Counted from the first letter of the stretch, positions 35,820 to 49,600 are shown. The stretch: 64,000 nt of DNA from Lantana camara (GCA_037501455.1 CM074858.1:99234001-99298000), one strand, 5' to 3'. Program-made: numbers and translations. Notes: generated from the letters alone by a model not told the origin.

Positions 35820-35942
35820 CACTTACACACACTCATTCTCCCTTAGAAGAGATTCCAGAGTTCCCCTTGGCCAACCATTGTCAATTTGCAACAAAGAGGC
35901 ACCACCACCAAGCACACACTCTCTCTTTCTCTTTGAATCTAG

Positions 35943-36356
35943 GTAAGTCAATATCTTAGTGTGAATTGTGGGGACTAATTCTTTCAATCTAAGATTGAAA
36001 CCTAGGATTGAATTTGCATGTAGGATGAATTTAGAGGTTGAATTGATGAATGTTGAGAGATTATGTATGCTAGAATTACGGTTAATGGTTGGAAGTGAAT
36101 TTAACTTGAATTAGGTTTAATTTTTGAAGAATCCTAATCTCTACTTAGCTTTGAATCCGAATTGTGAGGTTGAAAATAGAGAATCGTGAGCTTAAATTGT
36201 AGATTATAGGCTAGTGTGAAATTGAGTTGGGTAGATTAAAGAACTTTAGTTAAAACTTACACCCTAAGCCTATGCACACAAGGTGTTCGATTAATTGTCT
36301 AAGTGACTTGTGATTGATTTTTGTGTGCTTTGTTTTGCCATATTTGTTTGATTCAG
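35943..36356 (+). other. Predicted 5' UTR intron, copy 2
   Basis: AG|GTAAGT donor at 35941-35948 and GATTCAG|G acceptor ending at 36356. It is 414 bp, as in copy 1. Confidence 0.6.
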
Positions 36357-36361
36357 GTACC

Positions 36362-37490
36362 ATGGGACGTCCTAAGCGCCCTCGAGCCATTGAGCCCTTC
36401 ACTACTTTATCCCCCGCGGATCATCAATTGCGGGATTCGGTTAATATAACCTTGAACACTATGGGCAATCCGTTTCAAAGGACTTTGACAAGGAACATCA
36501 TATCTACTAGGTTCTTTAAAGAATTATGGATGGAGAAACTGGAGGCTTGGGAGGATGTTAGGAGATTGTTTGATAACATCGGTTGGTTGTCGTTCCTTAC
36601 TAAGAAGGATTTGACTTATGTTGAGATGACCGCTGCTTTCTTCACCACGATGGATTTCAATCCGGCAGACAATACTTTGACTTTCAATTTAGATGACCGA
36701 CAAACTCAGATCTAGAACACGGACAGGATAAGAGAGATTTTAAGGTTTCCGGGACATGCTACTTCTTCATTGCCAAGGGGGATAGTGCTCAGAGAGAAGC
36801 GGTGTGGAGATCCTTTCCACTTCGTAAAGGTGTCCCGAACTACTCACCTACGAACACACAAGATAGCTATTTGGACTCATTGGCTTGGGTGATAATACAT
36901 AGGATCCTAGCTACAGGATTTTGTGCCCGTTACGGGAATAAGAGCCACATCAATGAAACTGAATTGGGACTCATGTATATGATGAAGAAAGGAATCAAGT
37001 TCGATGGTACAACCAAGTTTCTATGGATACTTCGAGGAGTTGCAAGAAGAGCTATCGGGATAATAGCCCACTGTGCGTATATGACTATGTTTGCAGGAAA
37101 GGTGAACTGGACACCTAGGGGTTATCTTCCTGTTGATTTCGGGTATGATATTGGTGCGAAGTACTTGGAAGATTTGGGTTTGGTAATTACATGGGAGAGT
37201 GCACGACTCGAGGATAAAATTTTGCCATGGTGGCCAATTCGGGATAGAGATAGACTTTGGCAGATGTACAATTAGCGTAAGGCTCGCTATGAAGAGCTTT
37301 CAGATGTGCAGAAGGAGCTTTTAGCTCAAATCCCCGATAGACCGGATAATGAGTTCGAGGTTCTTCGCAATGTTGTGCCGACTGTGATTGACGAAGCTGA
37401 AACAAGTGACCCAGCTAGTTTGGGGAACCTTAGGATGGAGTTGATTGGATTGAGAGCTGATGTTGACTGCCATGACTTCCACCGCCCTGA
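36362..37490 (+). pseudogene. ATHILA ORF-1-like protein, copy 2 (broken)
   Basis: Starts MGRPKRPRAIEPF. It reads through the stop of copy 1 near 15958 but has its own stops near 36714 and 37273, a frame change near 36772, and a deletion of about 110 bp near 37465 that removes the C-terminal end. Conserved blocks STRFFKELWMEKLEAWEDV and SYLDSLAWVIIHRILATG are clear. The molecular function of the family is unknown. Confidence 0.75.
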
Positions 37491-37712
37491 TTGCTTTGTC
37501 ATTATGTGCCCTTTACCTTTGCTTTATTGACTGTCTATTTTGATTATGTACTTTTCGCTAGATGGTGATACTTTTGCTACACTTATTTCTTTGCTTTTAT
37601 GTTGAACTCCATGAATTTTGTTTTTATGCAATGTGCCCTTTCTTTCTTGGTATTTGTGACTTGTATGTTGACTGTTAGATGCATGTTGATTTTCAATTGC
37701 TTTTGCTTTTGA

Positions 37713-38104
37713 AGGAATTGACGGGGGCCCGCACAAGCAGTGGAGCATGTGGTTTAATTCGATGCAAAGCGAAGAACCTTACCAGGAGTTGACATGCCGT
37801 GAATCCTCTTAAAAGAGAGAGGTGCCTTCGGGAACACAGACACAGGTGGTGCATGGCTGTCGTCAGCTCGTGCCGTAAGGTGTTGGGTTAAGTCCCGCAA
37901 TGAGCGCAACCCTCATGTTTAGTTGCCATCTTTGAATTTGGAACCCTAAACAGACTGCCGGTGATAAGACGGAGGAAGGTGAGGATGACGTCAAGTCATC
38001 ATGCCTCTTATGCCCTGGGCGACACACGTGCGATAATGGCCGGGACAAAGGGTCGCGATCCCGCGAGGGTGAGCTAACCCCAAAAACCCGTCCTCAGTTC
38101 GGAT
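37713..38104 (+). rRNA. rrn16: Plastid 16S rRNA fragment (nuclear pseudogene)
   Basis: Contains the universal GAATTGACGGGGGCCCGCAC block and later GGTGCATGGCTGTCGTCAGC and GACGTCAAGTCATCATGCC, corresponding to roughly positions 910-1300 of bacterial 16S. It ends abruptly after CCTCAGTTCGGAT. Many differences from the usual plastid sequence are C-to-T or G-to-A, for example AAGCAGTGG for AAGCGGTGG and GCAATGAGCGC for GCAACGAGCGC. This fits decay by methylcytosine deamination in the nucleus. Confidence 0.95.
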
Positions 38105-38282
38105 CTACCGCTACTCTCTGTAGAAGATCTCAGGTGGGAATCTATCGATCTATGGATCCGTATATAGGATCCAGCATGCCCATTTTTGAAATCCAAAATC
38201 AAATTCCATTTCCCCCGACTCCATGTACCAATAGAGTGGTCAAAGGGGTAGTAATAAGTCCAATCGATTCGTGGTAAACTAA

Positions 38283-38765
<483 letters not shown>

Positions 38766-39020
38766 CTACTACATATCCTATTTTGACACCAAGAAATGAG
38801 GTTTTTCTAAAATCTACAAATAGAAATGAATTTTCCAAAATTCATTTGTTTTTCATTAATAAAAATTTTCATTTCTAATCAAACAAATTTAGATATTATG
38901 GGAGACCCTAATAGGGTTAGGGTCTTTCATTGGAAAAGGGGCCAAAATGAGGAAATGGGGGTAAGCCGGATTTATGGCGATTATCCAAGAAGTTCAGTGT
39001 GTAAATCGAGGGTTCATACT

Positions 39021-40337
39021 AGTGTTTTCTAGTCACTTATCTCGGGTTTTGGAAGCTTTGCTAGAACGTTGTCGGGTCTTCGATTGATAAGGAAGTTTTC
39101 TTGAACTTTAATTCTTTCATTTGCATGAGGACATTGCAAAGAATAAGTGTGGGGGAGGACGTACATGATTTTGAGAGTTAATTGCATATTTGCTTGAGTA
39201 GATGTCTTGTTACTCTTGTGATTGGCTAGGAATTTTGAAATTTTTCCCCCGTTTTGAACTTTTTCTTTGAAGTTCGATCGTTGAGCTTTTGCTAGAAGGA
39301 GTTAGGCTTTTTGAATTGAGGAAAATTTTCATGAGATTGGATGATTTAGTGTGTTAGTATGCCCTTATATTTTGAGCACCTTCGAACGTGATAATATACT
39401 TTTCTTAGAAAGGTGAATTGATGATTTCCAAATGAGTCTATGAATTGATTAGGATGCATTTTAGTCCTATTGAGGCGAAATTTTGAGTTAATGAAGGATT
39501 AAGGAATTGAAGTAGGCATTCGTTGTCGGAGGATTATAAGCTTTTCTTTTAGCCGTTTTTCACTAAATAACGTTATCTTATTGACCCTGCTGATCCTAAT
39601 TGTTGTGTAAAGAATTTTGTAGCCACGTTATAAGCCTAATGCACGACAAAATAAACCACCTTGATAATTTTACACCAAGGCTTGCTCGTTTGATTTTATG
39701 GTGAATGTCTATCTTTTGACCCCTTTTGATTATTCTTATATTTGAATTTGAGAGATTTATGTGAAGAAAAAAAAAAGAACGAGAAAAAGAAAAGAGAAGA
39801 AAGAGCAAAAGAAAAGAAAAGAAAAGAAAAATTATGCAAGTGTGAAATTGAGAGTGTGGGATGCAATTGTCGAATTATGGGGCAATGTGTTTCATGGCGA
39901 ACAAAGTGCCATGAGTTTAAAGATTGAATGATGTAAGCTTGGTGAGTAGTCACTCGATCCAAAAATCTCCATAACCTTACCCAAAGCCTACATTACAAGC
40001 TCGAAAGACCTACCGACCCTAATTTGTTATATAACCCCATTAGTGGAGATAGGTGTGAAGAGTGTATTCCGAAGTTGATGATTAGAACTTAGGAGGAAAT
40101 TGTGAATTTCTCATCCTAATCTTTGTACATGGTTTCGTTCGAATTCACACACTACACAAAGGTTATACTTTTCATACTACTTTTTGAAAATCTTATGTTT
40201 ATGATTACTTGATTTGATCAGCTAGGCTTGTTTAGGCGATGGTTCGATGATTGCTTGTAGGAGATGGTTTGATGGGGATGCGTTTTCTTTATTTTCGTAT
40301 TACTCGAGGACGAGCAATAAGCAAGTGTTGTGGAATT
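39021..40337 (+). other. Athila 3' non-coding region, copy 2
   Basis: Collinear with 17098-18106 plus 31987-32306. It includes the GTGTGGGGGAGG internal polypurine-like tract near 39150, an A/G-rich tract at 39762-39830, and the intact site of the Tekay insertion at about 40006-40020. The polypurine tract before the 3' LTR is mutated (AAGTGTTGTGGAATT, 40323-40337). Confidence 0.85.
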
Positions 40338-41812
40338 TGTTGAGTGTAGAATTTGCATGAATTTAAGCGTTAATTAGATTATATTTTTGTGTCGTCTGAT
40401 GTGTTTATGTGTTTATTTTGGTCCATTTAGGTGTTTTATGAGTTGGAGTTAAGAAACGGCAAAGCGAAGAGAATTCACTCATTTTTGGAGGAAAAAGGAG
40501 TAACTCCCATTACCCCTTAGAAGTACATTTTTGTTAACCCCTGTTAAAAGACACAGGAGGATCACCTTGGTAAGACAGGGGTAACGCCCGTTACCCCTGG
40601 GCACAAGGAAAGTGGTAACGCCCGTTAACACTTATAAAAGCGAACTGGCGATTTTAGGCGTGTAACGGGCGTTAACGAGGAATATACATGAGATGGTAAC
40701 GCCCGTTACCAAGAGTCGATGAGAGGAAATTAGGGTTGCTATTTAAGTGAGTTTTGGAATCTTTTTCGTGAGTTCTTCCTTCTGGTTCGTAACCTAGCAC
40801 TTGGAGAGGAAGACACAGAGTTCTGAAAGAGTTTTTCAAAGAATTCCAGAAGACGAAAGGACTGAATTCTTCAAACAATTTCAATTTTCGATTTTATTGT
40901 TGTTTTATTTATCAAACTAATTCCTCTAAGTTTAGGTTTAATTAGTTTCATGTTAGATTCGTTTTTCCAGATTTACTTGAATGTTTATGGTTTTGATTTC
41001 TAAACTGTGTTTAGCTTTGATGAACATGAATTTCTTTAATGCAATTTCCTTTAGTTTTATGAGTTTTGCTTTAGTCATGAGTAGCTAATTCTGTAGGGCT
41101 AGGGAAATGATGATAAATGTATGATAAGTGTTTGATATGATGCTTGAATGACTTGTGTTAATTCTTAGTTTGAAAATAGGTTTGAATTCACTTGCGATGG
41201 CTTGATCACCCTTAGCATGACTTAGTAAAGATCGAGAGATTGATGGTAATTGAGATTGTTTTCATAACTTGTAAGTTGTAGAATGCAAAGAGATTTAGTT
41301 CTAGCTTATACAACGGTAATCTTATTCCATGTCAAGCCGCTAGAATTTGAATTGCACTAGTCTTGTTCCTATGGTTTAATTAACTATTGATGACTTGCGA
41401 GAGCAACATTGAACATTAATTGAGCACTTGGTTACGCCTTGAGAGAGGGTAATACAAATATAAGTGACTAGGTTGTAGAATTGCACTTGTCAGACGAGTA
41501 TTATATTGACTCTTGAATGTATGAATCATTACTTCCCTACCTAATTAGTTTACTGAGTTTAATCACTTGCTTGCTTAGTTTATTGATTGTTAGTCGTGTG
41601 TTTAATTATTAATTGCGTTTAATTCTAGTTAATTGTTTACTTTCAGTTTGGTAGATTAATAAACACCCAATTGATCTCATTCGGTCTTTAGATTGGAAAG
41701 AAGTGTTGAGTAGTGATTGATTTCCCTTCCCAGTGGGTACGATCCTATTGTGCTATGCGTATGTTAGTGTACACTTGCACGATTGGTTTTAACTTAAGAA
41801 AATCATAACACA
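40338..41812 (+). repeat. Athila 3' LTR (1475 bp, most complete)
   Basis: Runs from TGTTGAGTGTAG to ATAACACA. It holds five or six palindromes between 40500 and 40710, the best being GGGGTAACGCCCGTTACCCC (40578-40597). Others are near 40614, 40660 and 40696. A TATA-like CTATTTAAG follows at about 40739. ATCAG (41813-41817) and the rest of the copia LTR come next. Confidence 0.92.
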
Positions 41813-43034
41813 ATCAGATCCCACATGATGTCATTGGCTGAAAGGTTCTCTCGAATATACATTCATATTTTGGGTAGAGGTTACACACCTGTTGCTAGAC
41901 TATGGTCGTGTGATCTGTGAGGTAATTAATTAATAAAGTGTATTAATTCATTAGGCTCACTGCTAACTGAAATTGAACCTAGAGGGTCACACACAAATAC
42001 CAGTTTCAAAGGGTATTGTTAGAAAGATCAAATAATTGATCGAAACGAGACCATGTGTGTATGGTACACATGTGGGTATCGAGAGCATGGTTTGGACACC
42101 TATGGTCAAATTGATGAATTTGACCATGTGTTAATTAATTGAGAATTAATTATTAAGTCCAAATATAATTAATTGGAGAATTAATTATAAATCCCTAAAT
42201 ATAATTAATTGGAGAATTAATTATATAGCCAAATAAAATTAATTGGAGAATTAATTTTAGCCCGTTGGAATTAATTAGTGAATTAATTCTAAAGTCCTTG
42301 ATGGAGTTAATTAGAGAATTAATTCTAAATATTTAATTATTTAGTTGTTCTAATTTGACTAGAATAAAGAAATAAATAAATATCTTCTATTTTATTCTAA
42401 AGTATTAATTCTAATATGATTAGAATAAATATTATTAGGATGAGATATTTAATTATTACTAGAATAATTAAGTATTCCTAAATTAGGTAGGAGCTCTTTC
42501 TCTAGAAAATAAATATCTTATTTTAGATAAGACTTTATTTACTTGGAGAGAAAGAAAGAATAGAAGACAAAGTCAAAGTAGGAGACCATCTCCTACAAGC
42601 AAGTAGGGTTTCGAACCCTAGCCTATAAAAGAACTAAGGTGTTCGAAATTTTTGGCTTACACTTGATGTGGAAATCATATCCAAACTTCATGGAATTTTG
42701 GGGATAATTCTCTTGCTCTCTTATTCTCGTTTCTGTTTCTTTAATACGCATGTTATAGTACCAGCATACTCACTAACATGATTTGAATCTAGGTTGGTGT
42801 GGGTTAATACTCTAGAGGATTTCTACTTTGGAATCTCGAAGAAAGAATCGATCAAGAAACGGGGATTCATGCCGCATGAAGAACGTTTGAGGGCGGCTCA
42901 AAACGTTTCAAGAAAGCTTCAATTGTTCTAAGTTTCTTATAATCCCATAAGTTTTGAAACGAACATTGCAAGATCACGACCCCCTTTGCAAAATTTTTAA
43001 ACTTCTACTGCTTTAACTCTGCTGTTTTCCAACA
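41813..43034 (+). repeat. Copia 3' LTR, right part
   Basis: Starts with the ATCAG duplication, then is collinear with 2701-3934. It holds the six-unit AT-rich hairpin array at about 42128-42335 and ends TTTTCCAACA, followed by ATGTA (43035-43039). Confidence 0.92.
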
Positions 43035-43039
43035 ATGTA

Positions 43040-43092
43040 TAGCTCCTGCTCACTTAGTCTTCTAGAGACTGACCCCTTTTTAACACTTTTCC
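43040..43092 (+). repeat. L2 5' LTR, segment 2
   Basis: A 53-bp stretch between the copia and L3 insertions aligns with about 56552-56600 of the L2 3' LTR. It ends with TTTCC, the L3 target duplication. Confidence 0.85.
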
Positions 43093-45732
43093 TATAACGC
43101 CCCAATTTCTAGACGTTCAGGTACGCACGTCAAACTTGTGCTTTCCGAGAGTTAGGATTTATTTTAATTCTTTTGCCTATTAAATTCCTACATTTTATGA
43201 TAATGATATGAATATTATTTCAAAGTGTCTACGTGAAATTTATATGAAAGTGTATCAAATTGAGGATTATTTGCACGAATTGGATTCGATTGTTACATGA
43301 ATTAATTGCAGAACTTGTTTTAATTGCTTAAGTGTCCTTGAATGATCATTTATTTAAATTTGAGGACCAAATTGCATAAACAATTCTTGGACCAAAGTGA
43401 ATAAAATTGTAGGAATAGAACTTAATTGCATAACTTAAATAATGAAGGGACTTAATAGCGATTTGTGCCATTTCATCAATTTTAAGATGCTAAACTACGT
43501 TATATGCATTTCTTCCACAACCTTCATTCGATTTTTCACACAAAATATCAACCTTTGCTTCCTCTCTCCACCGAGCCAAGAACAATCAACAAAGATAGGA
43601 GGAATTCTCCATCTTCAAGCTATTTTCTAGAAAATATATGACTTTGGAGCTCAAGCATCTCGTTTCATCTCTTCCTCTTCTCTTTTCTTTCAAAGGTATA
43701 TATGTGTGGAAGATTTATATGAATTTTAAGTTAGAGCTTGGAGCTAGGTTAAGGTCCTTTTTCATCCCATGAGCTTATATGATACATATATTATGATGTT
43801 GGAGTGATTTTATGCATTTATCACTTCAAATCATCAAGATTAGAACTTGATTGATTATAATATGCTTATAGGCTTGATTGATGAATTTGGCATGATCAAG
43901 CATGAATTAAGTGTTTATGTTAGACCTTATTGTACCTTAAGCATGTATGTATGTTTCTTTCCATGAATTCTAATGTTTAGAAGTTAATTATATGAGTTTT
44001 GTTGAGGGTTCATGCTTCCCCTATTCTTCTGCTCTGTTTCTGCATCTCCTGCATAACGGGAACGGCCCTTCCCGTTCCCTTTGTAATTAGGAAAGGCCGT
44101 TCCCACATTTAAATAATTGCATGGCGGCGACGGGAATGGCCCTTCCCGTTTTGGCTTACAAGCCGGAACGGTCGCTCCCATCTTCAGGGAGCAACTTCGG
44201 AAAGCTGGGACCGGCCCTTCCCATTTTGAACTAAGCGCCGGAACGGCCATTCCCAGACCTTTGGAGAGGTAGAAACATTCTTCATAAATATGAGATTTCC
44301 AACCCGTTTTCTTTACCTTTAATTGATCCCAACATGCTATTATATGATCAATATCATGCAATAATATGAGCATATTATGCTACACTCGTGAATGCATGTC
44401 ATCTCGTTGCATAGTTAAGTCATACGTCTTATTTGGTAACATTCTTGAGTCATTGTCTCACAAGTGCACAATGTCTCCTTTTCTTGTCCAGTTCTTCTCC
44501 AGGGCGGAGATTACAGATTACTGAGCACGTTCACGCATCCATGAGCCGTCGTGTCACATGTCAGGTGAGGTTTAATTGCTAGTTACATAGAACCCGTATA
44601 ACCTTTATGTGAAGTTTTGGGCCAGAAGGTATATATATTTTTCTATAATCATTTCTAAACATTCAAGTGTTTAGCAAGCAAGTCATGGTCATGCAAAGCA
44701 ATGCATGTACCGTGATGGAATCGTTCAAGTGAATTGCCAGCAAGTCATGCTTCTGCAAAGCAATGCATGTAGCGTGATTAGTGTCATGATCATGCAAAGC
44801 AATGCATGTATCGTGATTAGACCGTGTTTTGGCAAGTAGCATGATAGCACTTAGGGCCCCGAGGGTAGTGTATTTAGCCAACCGGGAAAGCAAGGGCTGA
44901 CGGGTAACTCTTGCATTATCCTCACGAATTGGGATGAACCCTGAATCCACTAGGAGTTTGGTGGAGGAAGGAATCCCGTACGTGGGAGTCATGTTTCAGA
45001 TGTATGTAGCATAGATGGTTAGGGCCTTGCAAACCTATCATCACCCGGAGTAAAGAAGTTCATGAAATTGATACGTGTGCACTATAATTACTTGCATGAC
45101 CACATGATAGTTAAACCAGCATGTAATGTTCACTATTGGTGTAAGGTTGGAGAATTGCCCTTACTCACCAGGGCCACTGATTGAAAGCATGAAAGTGATT
45201 AAAGTGTTTAATATTGATAGTTGTAATCTCGGGCAAAGTGAATTATATTTTGAACTTATATTACTTTTAGTTATAAAGCCTTACCCGAGGTTATAACTTG
45301 CATGTTATCTGCGCTAATATCTATTTATGCCCCTCACTCGGTCTTCACAGACTGAAGCCTCCACCTTTCAGGTTCTTGCAGGTGCACGCTAGGCGGGAAT
45401 TAAGTCGAGTCCAGTCCTTGTGGTCGAGTCAAGCACAATGCATTTTATTTAGTTATTTATTGTTGCATATGAAATTATTGTTAATGTTAATTGTTATGTA
45501 TTTTAGGAGATGATAATGTATTGATATATGAGACGTAGTTGGTATTTGATATTGGATATGTTATGCTTCCACTTAATTTCTGATACATTTTCGGAGAAGT
45601 CCCGCCTAGCTAGTCTGTTTATTTTTATTGTCACCCGTTCGCTATAGGTTGGTTCATGTACGAACTATCCATTTCACATGTGGATCGACCTATAGTGCGG
45701 GGGTGTAGCATCCTATGTATTGGGGTGCTATA
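43093..45732 (+). repeat. L3 5' LTR (2640 bp)
   Basis: Starts TATAACGCCCC (mutated from TGTAACG) and ends GGGGTGCTATA. Six GGAACGGCC-type palindromes lie at 44055-44255. A CATAAATATG sequence follows at about 44285. The tract from about 43392 to 44617 is almost identical to the 3' LTR although the flanks differ clearly. Confidence 0.9.
44055..44255. repeat. Palindrome array in L3 5' LTR
   Basis: Six units near 44055, 44090, 44130, 44163, 44205 and 44238, all variants of GGGAACGGCCGTTCCC. Spacing is 32-42 bp. Confidence 0.92.
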
Positions 45733-46652
45733 TCTTACGTGGTATCAGAGCCCGGTTGTAAAACCGAGGTTCTAGTGTCGTGTCGTGTCAAGTCTAGGTC
45801 GAACGGCGTAGGAATTACTTGGTAATTTGTGCATTGCGTTCTTTTATGACATTACAGGCTCGCTAAGCGACCTTATGTAACTTGAAATTTACATGATCAA
45901 CGTGCCTACTTGAACTTTGTTGATATTAGTGGTGACAATTTGCATTCCAAATTGCTTCTAAGTGTGACACGTGCATTGACATCTTAACCGTCATGCATAA
46001 TTTAGTGTTTCTTGTTAGCAACCATCAATCCAACTTGGCCGAATTTAGTAAGGTTTGAACACTTGGACACCCACTCCGGAACTCAAAAGGCTTAAGAAAG
46101 AAAATTTTCATTTTCTTTTTTAAGGGGGAGAGACGGCTGAGGAAATAAATTAAAATAATCAAGCGTTCAACCGAGCTACTACAACGAAAGAATTCAAATC
46201 AATGGTGAACGGTACACCCAACCATGCATACCACGTGCATCATATATTTTATTATTGATACATTTGATTCCTTTACATGATAATTTTGAAATGCTTATCT
46301 AATTGCCTGAATTTTATTTCGTGTGCGTGAGGGATAAGGATTCCCTCAGGGTTGCCAAGAGACGGGGTTCTCTTGTTCCTTGCTCAAGAGATGGGGTTCT
46401 CTCATCGATTGTTTGAGAGACGGGGCACTCTCATTGTTATCTGCTACTTGTCAACTTGTTTTAGTGGAAGGTTAGATTTTCTTTCGAGTGTTTAGGTTCC
46501 AGGAAGTTGAGGGTCGTGACTTGATAGCATTGAAGGAATCTTACTGATCGAAAATCTCTTTCGGACAAATCCCTGACGGGGAATGGCCAACCCGCGTGGG
46601 ATGAACACGGAAGGGTGAATCCGAGGACGGATTCTCTTAAGGGGGAGAGAAT
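45733..46652 (+). other. L3 internal region, non-coding
   Basis: Begins with a TGGTATCAGAGC primer site (45740-45751) and the leader shared with Tekay. It ends with polypurine tract AAGGGGGAGAGA (46639-46650). No frame resembles gag or pol. The last 150 bp before the tract resemble the equivalent region of L2 ('gagggtcgtga' and 'catgggatgaacat'-like blocks), a trace of a common ancestor. Confidence 0.8.
46328..46433. repeat. Four consecutive stem-loops near the L3 3' end
   Basis: TGAGGGATAAGGATTCCCTCA (stem TGAGGGA/TCCCTCA), CAAGAGACGGGGTTCTCTTG, TCAAGAGATGGGGTTCTCTC and TGAGAGACGGGGCACTCTCA lie 8-10 bp apart. Stems are 6-7 bp. Three of the loops contain GGGG. Confidence 0.85.
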
Positions 46653-49600
46653 TGTAACGGCCCAATTTCCAGACGTTCAGGTACGCACGTCACACGTGTG
46701 ATTTCCGAGAGTTAGGATTTATCTTAATTCTTTTGCCTATTAAATTTCTACATTTTATGATAAATGATATGAATATTATTTCAATGTGTCTATGTGAAAT
46801 TTTTATGAAAGTGTATCAAATTGAGAATTATTTGCATGAATTGGATTCGATTGTTACATGAATTAATTACAGAACATGTTTTAATTGCTTAAGTGTCCTT
46901 GAATGATCATTTATTTAAATTTGAGGACCAAATTGCATAAACAATTCTTGGACCAAAATGAATAAAATTGTAGGAATAGAACTTAATTGCATAACTTAAA
47001 TAATGAAGGGACTTAATAGCGATTTGTGCCATTTCATCAATTTTAAGATGCTAAACTACGTTATATGCATTTCTTCCACAACCTTCATTCGATTTTTCAC
47101 ACAAAATATCAACCTTTGCTTCCTCTCTCCACCGAGCCAAGAACAATCAACAAAGATAGGAGGAATTCTCCATCTTCAAGCTATTTTCTAGAAAATATAT
47201 GACTTTGGAGCTCAAGCATCTCGTTTCATCTCTTCCTCTTCTCTTTTCTTTCAAAGGTATATATGTGTGGAAGATTTATATGAATTTTAAGTTAGAGCTT
47301 GGAGCTAGGTTAAGGTCCTTTTTCATCCCATGAGCTTATATGATACATATATTATGATGTTGGAGTGATTTTATGCATTTATCACTTCAAATCATCAAGA
47401 TTAGAACTTGATTGATTATAATATGCTTATAGGCTTGATTGATGAATTTGGCATGATCAAGCATGAATTAAGTGTTTATGTTAGACCTTATTGTACCTTA
47501 AGCATGTATGTATGTTTCTTTCCATGAATTCTAATGTTTAGAAGTTAATTATATGAGTTTTGTTGAGGGTTCATGCTTCCCCTATTCTTCTGCTCTGTTT
47601 CTGCATCTCCTGCATAACGGGAACGGCCCTTCCCGTTCCCTTTGTAATTAGGAAAGGCCGTTCCCACATTTAAATAATTGCATGGCGGCGACGGGAATGG
47701 CCCTTCCCGTTTTGGCTTACAAGCCGGAACGGTCGCTCCCATCTTCAGGGAGCAACTTCGGAAAGCTGGGACCGGCCCTTCCCATTTTGAACTAAGCGCC
47801 GGAACGGCCATTCCCAGACCTTTGGAGAGGTAGAAACATTCTTCATAAATATGAGATTTCCAACCCGTTTTCTTTACCTTTAATTGATCCCAACATGCTA
47901 TTATATGATCAATATCATGCAATAATATGAGTATATTATGCTACACTCGTGAATGCATGTCATCTCGTTGCATAGTTAAGTCATACGTCTTATTTGGTAA
48001 CATTCTTGAGTCATTGTCTCACAAGTGCACAATGTCTCCTTTTCTTGTCCAGTTCTTCTCCAGGGCGGAGATTACAGATTACTGAGCACGTTCACGCATC
48101 CATGAGCCGTCGTGTCACATGTCAGGTGAGGTTTAATTGCTAGTTACATAGAACCCGTATAACCTTTATGTGAAGTTTTGGGCCAGAACCCGTATAACCT
48201 TCATAAATGATTGCATAGCGGCGAGGACGGGAACGACCCTTCCCGTTTTGGCTTAGAAGCCGGAACGGCCGTTCCCATCTTTGGGGAGCAACTTCGGGGA
48301 GTTGGGAACGGCCCTTCCCATTTTGAACTAAGGGCCGGAACGGCCATTCCCAGACCTCTGGAGAGGCAGAAACATTCTGCATAAATATGAGATTTTCAAC
48401 CCCTTTTCTTTACCTTTAATTGATCCCAACATGTTATTATATGATCAATATCATGCAATAATATGATTATATTATGCTACATTCGTGAATGCATGTCATC
48501 TCGTTGCAGAGTTAAGCTGTGCGCCCTATTTGGTAACATTCTTGAGTCATTGTCTCACAAGTGCACAATGTCTTCTTTTCTTGTCCAGTTCTTCTCCAGG
48601 CCGGAGATTACAGATCACTGAGCACGTTCACACGTCCATGAGCCGTTGCATCGTGTGTCGGGTGAGGTTTAATTGCTAGTTACATAGAACCCGTATAACC
48701 TTTATGTGAAGTTTTGGGCCAAAAGGTATATATATTTTTCTATAATTATTTCTAAACTTTTAAGTGTTTAGCAAGCAAATCATGGTCATGCAAAGCAATG
48801 CATGTACCATGATTGAATCGTTCAAGTGAATTGCCAGCAAGTCATGCTCATGCAAAGCAATGCATGTAGCGTGATTAGTGTCATGATCATGCAAAGCAAT
48901 GCATGTATCGTGATTAGACCGTGTTTTGGCGAGTAGCATGATAGCACTTTGGGCCCCAAGGGTAGTGTATTGAGCCAACTGGGAAAGCAACGGCTAACGG
49001 GTAACTCTTGCATTATCCTCACGAATTGGGATGAACTCTGAATCCACCAGGAGTTTGGTGGAGGAAGGAATCCCGTACGTAGGTGTCATGTTCCTGACGT
49101 ACGTAGGATGGTTGGTTAGGGTCTTGCAAACCCACCATCACCCAGAGTAAAGGAGTTTATGAAATTGATACGTGTGCACTATAATTGACTTGCATGACCA
49201 CATGATAGTTAAACCAGCATGTAATGTTCACTATTGGTGTAAGGTTGGCGAATTGCCCTTACTCGCCAGGACCACTGATTGAAAGCATGAAAGTGATTAA
49301 AGTGTTTAATATTGATAGTTGTAATCTCGGGCAAAATGAATTATATTTTGAACTTATATTACTTTTAGTTATAAAACCTTATCCGAGGTTATAACTGGCA
49401 TGTTATCTGTGCTAATATCTATTTATGCCCCTCACTCGGTCTTCACAGACTAACGCCTCCACCTTTCAGGTTCTTGCAGGTGCACGCTAGGCGGGAATTG
49501 AGTCGAGTCCAGTCCTTGTGGTCGAGTCAAGCACAATGTATTTTATTTAGTTATTTATTATTGCATATGAAATTATTGTTAATGTCAATTGTTATGTATT

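Noticed and set aside
39000..39022. Possible tRNA 3' end (CGAGGGTTCATAC) at the plastid insert edge
   Set aside because: Resembles a T-arm only; no acceptor, D-arm or anticodon arm can be found around it.
43984..44373. 129-codon minus frame in L3 LTR, also at 47545-47922
   Set aside because: Identity between the two reflects the near-identical LTR tract; the frame reads through the palindrome array and is broken in the other array copies (48140-48382, 63414-63788).
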